Below, in pieces: positions 21,790 through 34,435 of a stretch of 64,000 nucleotides of DNA. The DNA lies in the NCBI RefSeq assembly GCF_020080835.1, contig NC_058165.1, positions 10,175,813-10,239,812 on the forward strand, written 5' to 3'. Each line of letters opens with the position of its first letter. Position 1 is the stretch's first letter. This DNA comes from Cotesia glomerata (lineage: Eukaryota; Arthropoda; Insecta; Hymenoptera; Braconidae). A model generated the notes under the pieces. The model was not told the origin of the DNA. It saw only the letters and a program-made list of their open reading frames with translations, and did not search any database. The translations under genes and the position numbers were made by a program.

Positions 21790-22572
21790 GTAAAAATCAT
21801 CTGATATCATGATGAGGTTCATTATGAATATCATAATGAATCTCATATTTTGACACAAATATGAGATTCATATAAAAGCCATATTAATATACATTTGATA
21901 CTCGTAATAAGTAAAATATTTGTGCGAACAAATTTTTTTTAAAATAAATTATGAAATTTTTATTTTTCTTTTTGAAGAAAGAAAATTTCTAGTAATTTGA
22001 TTATGAAATTATTATGATGTTAACATGAATTTTTAATAAAGTGATAGTAATATCTGCATGAAATCATAATAATATCGTAGTGATGTCGTTAGCCTTTTTA
22101 AATCGTGATATAAAGTTATTGAGTCATAACTATATACAGGAAATAATGCAAATTAATTAAGTTAAAGCAATTTTTAGGTGGATTTAAATTGTTTTTAAAA
22201 TAAAAAATAATTATCTTAAGACAAAACAATTTTTTCAGTAAAAAAATTTTTTTAAACCAAGATAGTGTTTTTCTAAATATTCTTCTAAGTTAAGAAAATC
22301 AAGAAAGAAAGTAAAGTAGTTCATGCAACAATATAGTGCATGATGAAAATAATGTCTTCTCAATTACTATATTTTTCCTCTGATTAACGGAAAAAATGAA
22401 AACTTTACTAATCTACCTAAAAAAAAATTCGTTTACATTAGTATTTAACTTCTTACGAGTTTCAAATGAATATTGATATGGCTTCTATATGAATCTTATA
22501 TTTGTGTCAAAATATGAAATCCATTGATATTCATAATGAAAACCTCATCATGATATCAGATAATTTTTACAC
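21790..22572. mobile_element. ~780-bp MITE with ~85-bp terminal inverted repeats
   Basis: GTAAAAATCATCTGATATCA at the left is mirrored by TGATATCAGATAATTTTTAC at the right, and the inversion continues through CATGATGAGGTTC and TCATATTTTGACACAAATAT. The interior is AT-rich without an ORF. Confidence 0.75.
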
Positions 22573-22779
22573 GAGTTCATTACTTACTTCAGACTTGAAA
22601 TTTTTGGTATTTATGTCGTACGGGTAAGAGTTTTTACTCGTATCATTATTAATAATGTGATTTATATTTGATTCAGTCTTTGTATGTCATTTACCGATAC
22701 AGTTCTATTTTTTTCTCGACGGGCAGAAAGCGTCAACTTTCGGCCCGCTGCGCTAAACGAAAGTACCGCTTCCTGCCTT

Positions 22780-22925
22780 TGTCAAGCAATAGTTTATTAC
22801 ACCCCTTGGGAAGGAAAATAAGAAAAGCCTCAGATCACATGTTTGTCAACCTCGGCTTCGCCTCGGCCGACAATTACATGTGATCTGAGACATTTCCTAC
22901 TTAACTTCCCTAGGTGTGTAATATA
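22780..22925. repeat. foldback MITE of the CATGTGATCTGAG family (best copy)
   Basis: GCCTCAGATCACATGT and ACATGTGATCTGAGAC form arms around CCTCGGCTTCGCCTCGG. Partial copies are at 1,190-1,275 and 31,610-31,770. Confidence 0.65.
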
Positions 22926-23187
22926 CTATAGAGTTACTGTAGAGTTTTTGATTTCATTGCTCGATAACGGTTGTGGTGGAAATTGATGTACTAATCTCAA
23001 ATGTTTTTGTAAAGAATTTAAAATGTCGAATCTTGAACTACAGTCTATTTCACCACAATCCTTATTGTATAGTTCAATAACATAATACTTATTTTCCGCG
23101 TTAGAATGATTGACAGAAATGAGTTGTTAAAGTTTTGATCGACGTTACATTTAACGAACAAATATTGCACCTGAGCATTATTTTTTT

Positions 23188-23366
23188 AACTTCCCGCTAA
23201 GAAAATCGAAGATTTTCAAAAATCGGGAAGTTATTGTTTTCACCCCGTTTTGCAAAATTCGAGTTTTCATCAGATCTCGACGTGTTAAGGTCATAGGAAG
23301 CTTCCCTGACTACCCCTGCGATATTGTCACTATGTATGTATGTATGTATGTATGTATATCTATATA
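23188..23366 (+). repeat. left end of a composite repeat, interrupted by Helitrons
   Basis: AACTTCCCGCTAAGAAAATC with the CGGGAAGTTATTG block runs to a (TATG)n stretch. The other end of the same repeat reappears after the Helitrons at 28,761-28,945 (GAGCTCGAAGAGCTC to GGGAAGTTGCACGGATGGCC). Confidence 0.65.
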
Positions 23367-25501
23367 TCTATATATATATAAGAGATTTCCACCTATATAT
23401 TGACTCATCACGATATCTCTGGAACCATAAGGCGTAGAGATTTGAAATTTTGTAGGAATATTCCTTTCGCCGAGTAGAGGTCAGCTAAGAACGGATTTTA
23501 CGAAATTCCACCTACAAGGGGGGTTGCGGGGGCGTTGACAATGGAAAATTTCCATTTTTAAACTATAGCTCCTATCGACTCCAAATTTAGTAGGAATCTC
23601 CTATATGTGATGTAGAAATGATCTACGAGCGGATTTTATGACAATCTACTCCCAATATAGATTGCGGGGGTGGGCGTTAACAATAAAAATTAAAAGTTTC
23701 CGAACTATAGCTCCTACAGACTCCAAATTTTGTAGGAATTTTCTGTAAGTGATGTAAAAATAATTTATAAACGAATTTTAGGATATCTCAACCCACAGGG
23801 GGTTGCTGAGGTGGGTATTAACAATGAAAATTTTTAATTTTCAATCTATAGCTCCTACAGACTCCAATTGGGTAGGAATTTTCGCTAAGAGATGTAGAAA
23901 TAATATACGAACGAATTTTAAGATACCTCACAGGAGTTTGCGGGGGTGGGTGTTAACAATTAAAATTTTTAATTTCCAAGCTATAGCTCCTATAAACTCC
24001 AAATTTAGTGAAGGTCTTCTATATGTGATATAAAAATGATCTAATAATGGATTTTACAACGAATCAACTCCAATAATGATCGTGGGGGTGAGTGTTAACC
24101 ATGACAAATCTTAATTTCCAAAATATAGCTTCTAAAAACTCTAAATTTGGTAGAAATTTTTTATCTCTTATGTAGAGATCACCTCAAAATGGATTTCAAT
24201 AAAGTCTACTTCTGATAGGAATTGCGGAGGTGGGTGTTAAAATCTAAAATTTTCATTTCCAAACTGTAACTTCTACAGACTCAAAATTCGGTGAGAATCT
24301 TCGTGTATGATGTCCAGTTCAGTTAAGGGATTGCGGGGACGTTGATAATGAAAATTTCCCGTTTGTAAAAAATAGCTCTTATAGACTCCAAATTTGGTAA
24401 AAATCTTCTACATGTGGTGTAGAAATAATCTAAGAGCGGATTTAACGACGAATCGACCCCAATAAGGATTGCGAGGGTGGGTGTTAATAAAAAAAAATCT
24501 TAATTTCCAAAATATAGCTTCTAAAAGCTGTAAATTTGGTAAGAATCTTTTATTTGTCATGAAGAGATCATCTCAAAACGGATTTCAATAAATTCTACTT
24601 CCGACAAGGATTGCGGGGCTGGGTGTTAAAATCTAAAATTTTCATTTCCAAACTGTAACTTTTACAAACTCGAAATTAGGTCGGAATCTTTCATTTGTCA
24701 TGAGGAGATCATCTCAAAACGGATTCCAAAAAATTCTACTTCCGATAGGGATTGCGGGGGTGGGTATTAAAATCTAAAATTTTAATTTCCAAACTGTAAC
24801 TGCTGCAGATTCTAAATTTGGTAAGAATCTTCGTGTACAATGTCAAGTTCAGCTGAAAATGGATTTTCTCGAATTCTAACCCCAAAAGGGATTGTGGGGG
24901 CGTTAACAATGAAAATTTCTCATTTCCAATCGATAGTTTTTATAGACTCGAAGTTTTGTTGGAATCTTTTATTTATAATGTAAAAATCATCTCGAATAGG
25001 ATCTTACGAAGTTCCTCCCCCACATAGGAGTGCGGGAATGATAATTGTCAAAAAATTCATATTCTTCAAATACAGTTCCTACAAATATAAAATTTGAATC
25101 TCAAGAGAAACAGACAAATACCGGGATGGCCTCCAAGGTCAACGGATTTAAATATTTTTCTTACTTAATAGTGATATTTTCTTACAACAATCGTCTCTTT
25201 GGCAGCGGCAAAAAAGTCATTGTAACGTTTCCAAAATTTAACATTACATATAGCTATTCAGTCAACGGACTAAGAATTTTACATACATTTTATTTTTGCT
25301 GATCACATAATCGATGAATTGTTCTCATTACGGGATTGCGAAAATGTAACAGATTAAAAGCATTGCATTTTCTAAACACATGAGATATAGAAAAGAAATT
25401 TGAGATATAGAAAATATGAAAAAGAATGAATAACAATAAAACTTAAAATTTAATTTATTTCCTTTTCAATTCGCCCAGCGAAGCGGGCGGAAAACCGCTA
25501 G
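23367..25501 (+). mobile_element. Helitron-like non-autonomous element A
   Basis: It begins TCTATATATATATAAGAG and ends with the hairpin GCCCAGCGAAGCGGGC (25,473-25,488) followed by GGAAAACCGCTAG and T, as Helitron 3' termini do. The body is a degenerate tandem array of ~120-bp units (TAGCTCCTACAGACTCC... ATTGCGGGGGTGGG...GTTAACAATG). No Rep/helicase ORF is present. Confidence 0.7.
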
Positions 25502-26295
25502 TATATATATATAAGAGATTCCCACCTATATATTGACTCATCACGATATCTCTGGAACCATAAGGCGTAGCGACTTGAAATTTGGTAGGAATATTCCTTT
25601 CGCCGAGTAGAGGTCAGCTAAGAACGGATTTTACGAAATTCCACCCACAAGGGGGGTTGCGGGGGCGTTAACAATAGAAAATTCCCATTTTTAACCTATA
25701 GCTCCTATCGACTTCAAATTTGGTAGGAATCTCCTATATGTGATGTAGAAATGATCTAAGAGCGGATTTTACGACAATCTACTCCCAATATGGATTGCGG
25801 GGGTGGACGTTAACAATGAAAATTTAAAATTTCCGACTTCTAGCTCCTACAGACTCCTAATTTTGCATTAATTTTGTGTAAGTGATGTAAAAATAATTTA
25901 TGAACGAATTTTACGATATCCCACTCCACAGAGGAATGCGGGGGTGGGTCTTAACAATGAAAATTTGAAATTTTTTAGCTGTAGCTCCTATAGGCTCCAA
26001 ATTTGGTAAGAATCTGTTCTACGGAATGTAGAAATGATTCAAGAGCGGATTTAATGACAGCCTACCCCCAATATGGATTGCGGGGGTGGGCGTTAACAAT
26101 GAAAATTTAAAATTTCCGACTTCTAGCTCCTACAGACTCCTAATTTTGCATTAATTTTGTGTAAGTGATGTAAAAATAATTTATGAACGAATTTTACGAT
26201 ATCCCACTCCACAGAGGAGTGCGGGGGTGTGTTTTAACAATTAAAATTTTAAATTTTCGAGCTGTAGCTCCTATAAGCTCCAAATTTGAAAAGAA
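25502..26295 (+). mobile_element. Helitron-like element B, 3'-truncated
   Basis: Starts right after the CTAG end of element A with TATATATATATAAGAGATTC and the same 5' block (CACGATATCTCTGGAACC). It contains several ~120-bp units, then breaks off where element C begins. The head-to-tail order fits a tandem or rolling-circle-type insertion. Confidence 0.6.
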
Positions 26296-28760
26296 TCTAT
26301 ATATATATATGAGATTTCCACCTATATATTGACTCATCACGATATCTCTGGAACCATAAGGCGTAGAGATTTGAAATTTTGTAGGAATATTCCTTTCGCC
26401 GAGTAGAGGTCAGCTAAGAACGGATTTTACGAAATTCAACCCACAAGGGGGGTTGCGGGGGCGTTGATAATGGAAAATTCTCATTTTTAAACTATAGCTC
26501 CTATCGACTTCAAATTTGGTAGGAATCTCCTATATGTGATGTAGAAATGATCTAAGAGCGGATTTTACGACAATCTACTCCCAATATGGATTGCGGGGGT
26601 GGACGTTAACAATGAAAATTAAAAATTTCTAAACTATAGCTCCTATAGGTTTCAAATTTGGTAGGAATCAATTATATGTGATCCAGAAATGATCTAATAG
26701 TGGATTTTATAACAACCTCCTCCAAATATGGATTGCGGGGGTGGGTGCTAACAATGAAAATTTTAAATTTCTAAGCTAAATTTCCCATAGGCTCTAAATT
26801 TGGTAAGAATCTGCTATATTTGAGGTAGAAATGATCTAAGAGCGTATTTAATGATAACCTACTCCAAATATGGATTTCGGAGGTGGGTGTTAACAATTAC
26901 AATTTTAAATTTCCGAGCTATAGCTCCTACAGACTCCAAATTCGGTGAGAGTCTTCTATGTGTGATGTAGAAGTGATCTAAATGAGGATTTCAATAAATT
27001 CTACCTTCAATAGCGATTGCGGGGGTGAGTGTTAGAATTTTCAATTTCAATTTCCAAACTGTAACTTTTATAGACTCTAAATTTGGTAGAAATCTTTCGG
27101 TATAATTTTCCTGTCAAGTTCAGCTAAGAATGGATTTTATTAAATTCCTCCCCCAAAGGGGTTTGCGACGGCGTTAACAATGAAAAATTCCCGTTCTTAA
27201 ACTATAGTTTCTATCGACTCCAAATTTGGTAGGAATCTTCTGTAAGAGATATAGAAATAATCTATAAACGAATTTTACGATATCTCACCCCACAGGGGTT
27301 GTGGGGATGGGTATAAACAATGAAAATTTTGAATTTTAAAGTTGTAGCTCTTACAGACTCCAAATTTTGTAGGAACTTTCTGTAAGTGATGAAAAAATAA
27401 TGTATGAACGAATTCTACGATATTCTACCTCAAAGAGAATTGCGGGGGCGTTAACAATAAAAAATTCCCGTTTGTAAATTACAGCTCCCATATATTCCAA
27501 ATTGGGTAAGAATTTTCTGTAAGAGATGTAGAAATAATATACGAACGAATTTCACGATGGTTCACCTCACAGGGGTTTGTGGGGGTAGTTGTTAACAAAT
27601 AAAATTTTTATTTTCCAAGCTATAGCTCATGTAGAGATCATCTCACAATGAACTTCAATAAAGACTATTTCCGATAGGAATTGCGGGGATGGGTGCTAAA
27701 ATCTAAAATTTTAATTTCCAAACTGTAACTTCTACAGACTCTAAATTTGGTGAGAATCTTCGTGTATGATGTCAAGTTCAGCTAAGAATAGATTTTCTCG
27801 AATTCTAACCCAAGAAGGGATTGCGGGGGTGTTAACAATGAAAATCTCTCATTTCCAAACAAAAGTTTCTATGGACTTGAAGTTTTGTTGAAACCTTTTG
27901 TTTATAATGTAGAAATTTTCTCGAATAGGATCTTATGAAATTCCTCTCCCATATAAGAGTGTGGGAGTGATAATTGTCAAAAAATTTATACTTTTCAAAT
28001 ACAGTTCCTACAGATATAGAATTTGATAGAATCTCAAGCGAAACAGGAACTTACGGGAATGGCCTCCAAGGCCAACGGATTTAAATATTTTCCTTTTTTA
28101 ATAATTATATTTTCTCACAACAATCGTCTCTTTGGCAACGGCAAAAAAAGTCATTGTAAGGTTTCCAAAATTTAACTTTACATGTAGCTATTCACTCAAC
28201 GGACTAAGAATTTTACATACATTTTATTTTTGCTGATCACATAACCCATGAATTGTTCTTATTACCGAATCGTGGGAACGTAACAGATTGAAATGAATGC
28301 ATTTTCTAAGCACTTGAGATGTGAAAAAGGAATTTGGCTATTTATTCTAAGAGAATTCGTTAAAAACATGTACAAATAAGTTTCTATGAAAAATTGATGT
28401 CACGGAGGAAATTTAAATTAACGGCAAAATTCGTCACGCTTTAAGCTAGCCAAATTTCAACTTCACTTATGAGACGCGCAATTACTTTAACTGAAACTTT
28501 CAATGATCATTTCAAATTTTTTTTTTCGTTTCAGTCATTATTCATTTTTGGAAAAAAACCACTGGAATGTTATAGTGATTGCACATTAAAATTTACAATG
28601 AATATTAGCTAGAATAATCACAGGGATAAAAGGTACGGGCCAATCTGATGAAATTTGAAATCTGTACAAATCTAAACAATACTCCCATTAAATTTCAAGT
28701 CTAGATCTCTAAAAATACAATTCTATGAAGTGCCCAGTGGAGCGGGCGGGTAACAGCTAG
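26296..28760 (+). mobile_element. Helitron-like non-autonomous element C
   Basis: Begins TCTATATATATATATGAG and ends in the hairpin GCCCAGTGGAGCGGGC (28,732-28,747), then GGGTAACAGCTAG and T. It shares the 5' block, the ~120-bp units and the ~350-bp 3' block (GGCCTCCAAGGYCAACGGAT) with element A. Confidence 0.7.
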
Positions 28761-28945
28761 TATATATATGTGTGTGTGTGTGTGTGTGAGCTCGAAGAGC
28801 TCAAAAGCATAGAAAAGCTATCTCTTCAAGCTCAGAGAGCTCAAAAACATCATTAGTGAAATTTTTACGCACCTAGGAATGAAATTAGCGGGAAGTTGCA
28901 CGGATGGCCTTAAGGGTCTACCGTTTTTCTAATTTTTTTTTTTTT
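28761..28945 (+). repeat. right end of the composite repeat
   Basis: (TG)n, then GAGCTCGAAGAGCTC, GCGGGAAGTTGCACGGATGG and CTACCGTTTTTCTAATTTTT. It pairs with 23,188-23,366. Confidence 0.65.
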
Positions 28946-29351
28946 GAAGTTATACTTCTTTCGGCGTGTTAGGGAAAAATGATTAGAGTAAATTTTAGCG
29001 ATAGTAAACATTAGCCAGTAAACATTTATTTTTTCAAAAAAAGTTACCAATAAAGTAAAAGTAAGAACATCTACTTATGCTTGCGTGAGAACTGGCAATT
29101 GTATTCACGATATTTATTTAAATGTATCTGAACCTACAACACGTATTTTTTATCATTCCGAAAAAAATATGTATAAATATACATAAACATATATTTTCAA
29201 CTTCTGGCTAAGAAAATTGAAAATTTTCCAATAATGGGAAGTTATTGATTTCGGGCCGATTTTCGAAAGCCGAGTTTTCATCGGATGTCTACGTTTTGTG
29301 GTCCCAGGAAGCTATTTTAACTATTCTCGCCGAGATGTCCGGCCGTGTGTA

Positions 29352-29365
<14 letters not shown>

Positions 29366-29382
<17 letters not shown>

Positions 29383-30173
29383 TGTTTTAAGGGGGGGGGG
29401 AATCCTTTTTACGGATTCTAAGCACAGTTGTTTGGCCTGGATATGTGGCGACTCGACGCAGTGTCATACTAAAACTCGACGCTAGCGCCCCTACCCACTA
29501 AACCCTAAACCCCTTTTCCTCTTTCCCCTAATCCCTCATGGAAACCGCCGTTAGGCATTACTTCGTGAGGGGAGGATCTAGCTACTGCTCTTTCTTCTGG
29601 TAGCTAAGGTGTTATTTTACATTTCTTCTAGTTGTTGTCATTTGCTCTTCTTCTTTCGATGGAACGCAAGTCTATGAGGACTTCTGTTGCAAATGTGCTG
29701 ATGGCGTTCCAGGAGGCTCTTGATGACAACATTGCTTCTACTATTGTCTCTGGTTGAATTTTCTTCTTTAGGATCATCTCCAGCTCATCTCGCTGTGGGT
29801 AAAATCCTGGGCACTCAAAGAAAACGTGCTCCGCGTCTTCATTGATTCCTGGGCAGGACGGGCACTCCGGTGAATCATCATGCTTAAAGCGGTGAAGATA
29901 CGTCCGAAAACATTCATGTCCTGACAACAACTGCGTCAGATAGTAATTGACCTCGCCATGACTTCGGTTTAGCCAAACGTCGATCTTCGGTATGAGACGG
30001 TGTGTCCATCTTCCTGTTGTCGCGGCGTCCCACTGCGATTGCCATCGTGCGATGCTGTTCTGCCGTTCTTTAGCTCTGAGTTCCTCGGCACTTAGTGTGG
30101 TTGTCCTCTTTCGTTGGTAAAGGTTCCGTCTTTCCTCAGCTAGGACTCTGAGCGGCAAAGTTCCGGAAATGAC
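29366..30173 (-). pseudogene. 5'-truncated R1-clade-type LINE 3' end, inserted in (CA)n
   Basis: Minus-strand frame (stop at 29,628) encodes the C-terminus of the second ORF: RWQSQWDAATTGRWTHRLIP, HGEVNYYLTQLLSGH, a C-x2-C...H...C finger (CPSCPGINEDAEHVFFEC) and a tail. It parallels the end of the 14,269-16,150 element (GRWMACLIP, YCLDKIDNAEHTFFEC) but is a different family. The 3' UTR (29,384-29,627) and an A-tail follow, directly against (TG)n. The 5' truncation point at about 30,173 also abuts (TG)n. Confidence 0.8.
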
Positions 30174-30188
30174 ACATGTGTGTGTGTG

Positions 30189-30567
30189 TTTTTTTTTTTT
30201 TTTTTTTATCTTAGGGGGGGGGGAATCCTTTTTACGGATTCCAGGCATAGCTGTTCGGCCTGGATATGTGGCGACTCGACGCAGCGTCATACAAAAACTC
30301 GACGCTAACGCCCCTACCCACTAAACCCTAAACCCCTTTTCTTCTTTCCTCTAATCCCTCATGGAAACCGCCGTCAGGCATTACTTCGTGAGGGGAGGAT
30401 CTAGCTACTGCTATTCCTTCTGGTGGCTAAGGTGTTATTTTTCCTTCCTTCTAGTTTCTGTCATTTGCCCTTTTTCTTTCAATGGAACGCAGCTCTGTAA
30501 GCACTTCGGTGGTAAACGTGCTTGTGGCGTTCCAGGCAGCTTCGGATGACAGCATTTCTTCTACTAT
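30189..30567 (-). pseudogene. second 5'-truncated copy of the same LINE, adjacent in the same microsatellite
   Basis: A-tail (30,189-30,206), the same 3' UTR and a short coding end (WNATSTFTTEVLTELRSIER) closely match the previous copy. Both ends abut (TG)n. It is a separate insertion in the same tract, same orientation. Confidence 0.8.
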
Positions 30568-31262
30568 GTGTGTGTGTGTGTGCGTGTGTGTGTGTGTATG
30601 GATGTATGTAAACCTCTCGTAACTTTTGAACGGCTTGACCGATTTAATCGCGGTTGGTGCCATTCGAAAGAGCTTGACTAAACTTAGATTTTGAATACAA
30701 TTTGGAAAGATTCGGACTGGTAAATTTTGAGAAATCGCAAAAAAACTACAAAAAAAAATTTTTTCAAATGTTGTTTTTTTGGAATACCTTTTAAACGGCT
30801 TCACCGATCAATACCGAAAACTAATCAGTTTTTAACATCAAAAAACCACGTCGATCGCCACCAGTCCGGTCAAAATCGTTTGATTCGTTCGTGAGTTATC
30901 GTTGACGAAAGAAAACCGAAAAAAGTGTTTTTTCGGAATTACTCCGAAATTTTTTACTCTATCAATTTAAATTTGAAAATTTTTTATGAGTCTTAAAAAA
31001 CTGCGTCGAATTCCGCCAACCACGTAAAAATCGATTCATTCATTCAAAAGTTATTGCGCTTTGAAAATTTTAAAGATAGTGTTTTATCAAACCTCTATCA
31101 GAGTTTTGAGCTTGGAGAGCTCAAAATAACACACAAATTGTATTTTTGAGCTTGAAGAGCTCAGAAATGTCATAAGTGCAATTTCAAGCGTTTAGTTATA
31201 GAATTGGCGGGAAGTTGCAGGGATGGCCTTTAGGGTCAACCGTTTTCCTAATTTTTTTTTTC

Positions 31263-32047
31263 TATTATTAGGGTCGTTTTTTCAACAAACATAGTATAAC
31301 GCGAAAGATAACATTTTTAGAAAGATTTATATCTTGTTACGCCAAAGAAGTATAACTTCTTACGTACGTACATAAGTACACACACTTTTTTTTTTTTCTT
31401 ATAAAATGAAATTATTTAAATAAGTGTCAGCGATATTTTCAAAATTTTAACCTTACAATCAACTAGATTACATTTTACTTTAATATTTAGATTATTTAAG
31501 TGTCCATTAAAAACAATAGTTCTATTTTTAAGATTAACCATTAACTTAAAATTTTTAATTTAATTATTTTTCATATAACTTTAATTGAAAATGCGAGTTT
31601 TAATGCCTGTTGAGCCAACCGAAACTAGACAATTTCAGACCAATGTGACTGTACCGGGCAAGAATCAATCATTTCTTCCCGGCGGACAGAAATAGTATAT
31701 TTTTCACCACGGGCAGGAAATAAGAAATGTCTCAGATTACATGTAATTGTTGACCGAGGCGAAGCCTAATAATAATAACAATAACCGTAATTAGAAATTT
31801 TTTTTCAATTTTCTATTATTTAAAAAATATAATACTTTTATGTAATCTTTTCTTATTATTATTCATTAAATTTCTAAGTCAAAAAATATTGACAATATTT
31901 CAAATTGCAGTGAATGAAAACCACTTTGCTTGGGCTCGCGGGCGTCACCAATCTCAGTTACTGTTGCTTTGTTACCGACCACGTGATTAAACGTAAACAA
32001 TTAATTTTTTTTTTTTCATTAATTTTTTTCGCGGGTATAATAAACTT

Positions 32048-32110
<63 letters not shown>

Positions 32111-32374
32111 TTATTTGATGAAAATGCACGGTGTCTCAGTGACACTAGTGTAATTTCATTATTTATTTAAAAAACGCGGGGGAGTTGAGCTTTTTTATTA
32201 TTTTCGTAATCTACGGATTTTTTTACATAAAAGGGAACAATAAAATTCCACTAGCAAGTTACTTTCTACAACGGGTAAGAGTAAAGTCGGTGGACTATAA
32301 ATCTAAGTAGAATAATTTTATTATAATAAAATTATTATTGAAATTCAAAGTATTGAAACTAACTAAACATATAA
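31263..32374. other. AT-rich spacer with a MITE fragment and (TA)n
   Basis: A CATGTGATCTGAG-family fragment lies at about 31,610-31,770 and a (TA)n tract at 32,051-32,108. No gene was seen; a short frame at 31,914 runs into the (TA)n and is not supported. Confidence 0.55.
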
Positions 32375-32581
32375 GGGCCAGTTTTTCAATCGATGATTGC
32401 GCTAAAACAGTGATTTCAAAGTTACCAACAAAAAAAATCAAAGTTACTAGTGGTATGAAATTGTTCACAAGTAAAGACTCTGAAGTGCGTATTTAATTTT
32501 AATGTGTACAACTTCAGATTTGTTTTGATAAATAACTGTCATCAGTATTTTATTAATAAAAAGTAAGGATAAATAAAAATA

Positions 32582-33720
32582 ATGGACGCTGCATTGAACT
32601 TTATATTTTCATCTGATGATGACTCTGAGCCGGATGAAAATAACAATCCAATCGAGGAACAATTACCAATACAGGTTTTAGACCATGGTGGTCAAAATTA
32701 TTTTAACATTTTAACCGATAAACAGTTTATAGATCGTTTTCGTTTCGACAAAAATACAACACTCCAGTTGTTCAATCGTCTCAATCATCATTTTGAATTA
32801 TTTACAGAAAGGTATAGCTATTATGATGTATTATTTTTCATTTTTAGAAATGAATTTAAAGTGCTGTTTTTAATGAAGAAATGATGCAGTTCCTCCAATG
32901 ACACAATTACTATTGTTGTTACGATTTTGTGCTACTGGAAGTTTTATAATTACTGTGGGTGATTTTTTTGGAATAACTAAAAGTTGTGCACACAAAATAA
33001 TAGATAGTCTTCTTGAAATGATTGCAAGTCTAAGTGATGAATTTATACATTTCCCTTCAACTCCAGTTGAAATTCTGCAAAACCAAGTTGAGTTTTATCA
33101 AACAGCCGGATTCATCAGGGTCGTAGGCTGTATTGATTGCAAGCATGTAAAAGTTGAATCATTCGGTGGTGATGATGCTGAAATTTTTCGAAATCGAAAA
33201 GGACACTTTTCTATTAATGTTCAAGTAATATGTAATGCACGCCTAGAAATAATTGATATTGTTGCAAGATGGCCAGGTTCAGCTCACGATTCAACTATAT
33301 TTAACAATTCAAGAATTCATAATCGTTTTGAGAATAATCAGTTTGGAAATGCATTACTACTTGGTGACTCAGGCTACCCAAATCTGTCTTATTTATTGAC
33401 ACCACTACAAGATCCACAAAGACCGGCAGAGCAACTTTACAACGAATCACAAATCCGAACCCGAAACACGATTGAACGCACCTTTGGTGTTTGGTCGAGA
33501 AAATTTGCTATAATTCAAGGCACAAGATTTAGAAAAATTGAAAACATTAACTTGTATTATTGCTGCTGCAGTTTTATATAATATTTCGCGACAAGGAAAA
33601 CCACTACCAATTAGAAATGTCTCTGTTCAGGAATATCTCCAAATTCCTGAGGTAGCAAACCCTGTAATTGGTAATGCTAATATTAGAAATGTATTAGTGA
33701 ATGGATACTTTCAAAAGTAA
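32582..33720 (+). CDS. Harbinger transposase (DDE_4/HARBI1-like), one frameshift
   Basis: This is the nuclease that cuts and joins Harbinger ends, working with the Myb-like partner. Exon 1 (32,582-32,811) starts MDAALNFIFSSDDD. A 67-bp intron (GTATAG...AATGAAG, 32,812-32,878) splices in phase to NDAVPPMTQLLLLLRF. Next come a helix-turn-helix-like region (VGDFFGITKSCAHKII) and the catalytic residues: Asp in GCIDCKHVKV, Asp in LLGDSGYP, Glu in NTIERTFGVW. Near 33,540 the frame shifts by one base and continues as LTCIIAAAVLYNISRQG to a stop at 33,718. An alternative donor just before that stop (AAAA/GTAAGT) could join to TTTCAG at 33,799. The frameshift is the only visible lesion, so this copy is recent but probably inactive, unless it is a sequence error. 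Confidence 0.85.
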
Positions 33721-34435
33721 GTAGTACTTTTTAATAAATTACGTAATTTATTACATCGTATCTTCAAAATTAAATTAATAATTTTTTTTTTTTTTCAGTT
33801 TAATTGCACAAAAATTGAATGCTAAGACAAGGAACAAAAGAGACACGTATACGTGTAAACAGATACGAGAGAAAAACACGAGAGAAAAATTTGACAGATC
33901 AGCGCGATCATGTATAGATGATTGTTGCTCACGAAGAATAAAATTGCCTATAAAGTTTTCAAATAAAACTCTTGACTTGACTATTACGATTATCTTTAAA
34001 TTATAATATTTAATGTAAAAATATAAAGAGTATTTAACGTAATAAAACAGTTATAAGAGTGAGAGTAAATAGAGCGCAGCATTATTATGATTGTGGGGCC
34101 GATCATCAACATCATCAATATCATTATTATTTAAAAAGAGTCCTCCTTCAATCCCATTTTTCATTTTTTTACTTTTCTCCGTATAATTTTATGCGTTATT
34201 TTTCTTGTGTGTGGCCTTGTGCCGAAAAAGAAATTGGAATTAATTAATTTCTTATTAAATATCCAGAGTACGATGGTCGTGGCATCGTTATTGCTATTTT
34301 GATTATAGAATAGATCCTGGTGCTGTGGTATTGTAGGTAAACAATTATATTTATTTATTTAATTATTAAAATTATATTAATTGTGGAGTATAATTGTTTA
34401 TGGTTTGTAGGTGATAAGTGATGGCAAACCGAACA

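Larger units (their letters stand above)
29200..31262 (+). repeat. composite repeat copy carrying two LINE 3' ends in its (TG)n core
   Basis: The left end AACTTCTGGCTAAGAAAATT with GGGAAGTTATTGATTTCGGG leads into (TG)n. Two LINE pieces follow (29,366-30,173; 30,189-30,567), then (TG)n at 30,567-30,598, the AACTTTTGAACGGCTTGACC module, GAGCTTGAAGAGCTC and GCGGGAAGTTGCAGGGATGG, with CAACCGTTTTCCTAATTTTT at the right end. Confidence 0.7.

Noticed and set aside
32051..32108. Hydrophobic (YI)n peptide as a membrane segment
   Set aside because: Translation of a (TA)n tract.
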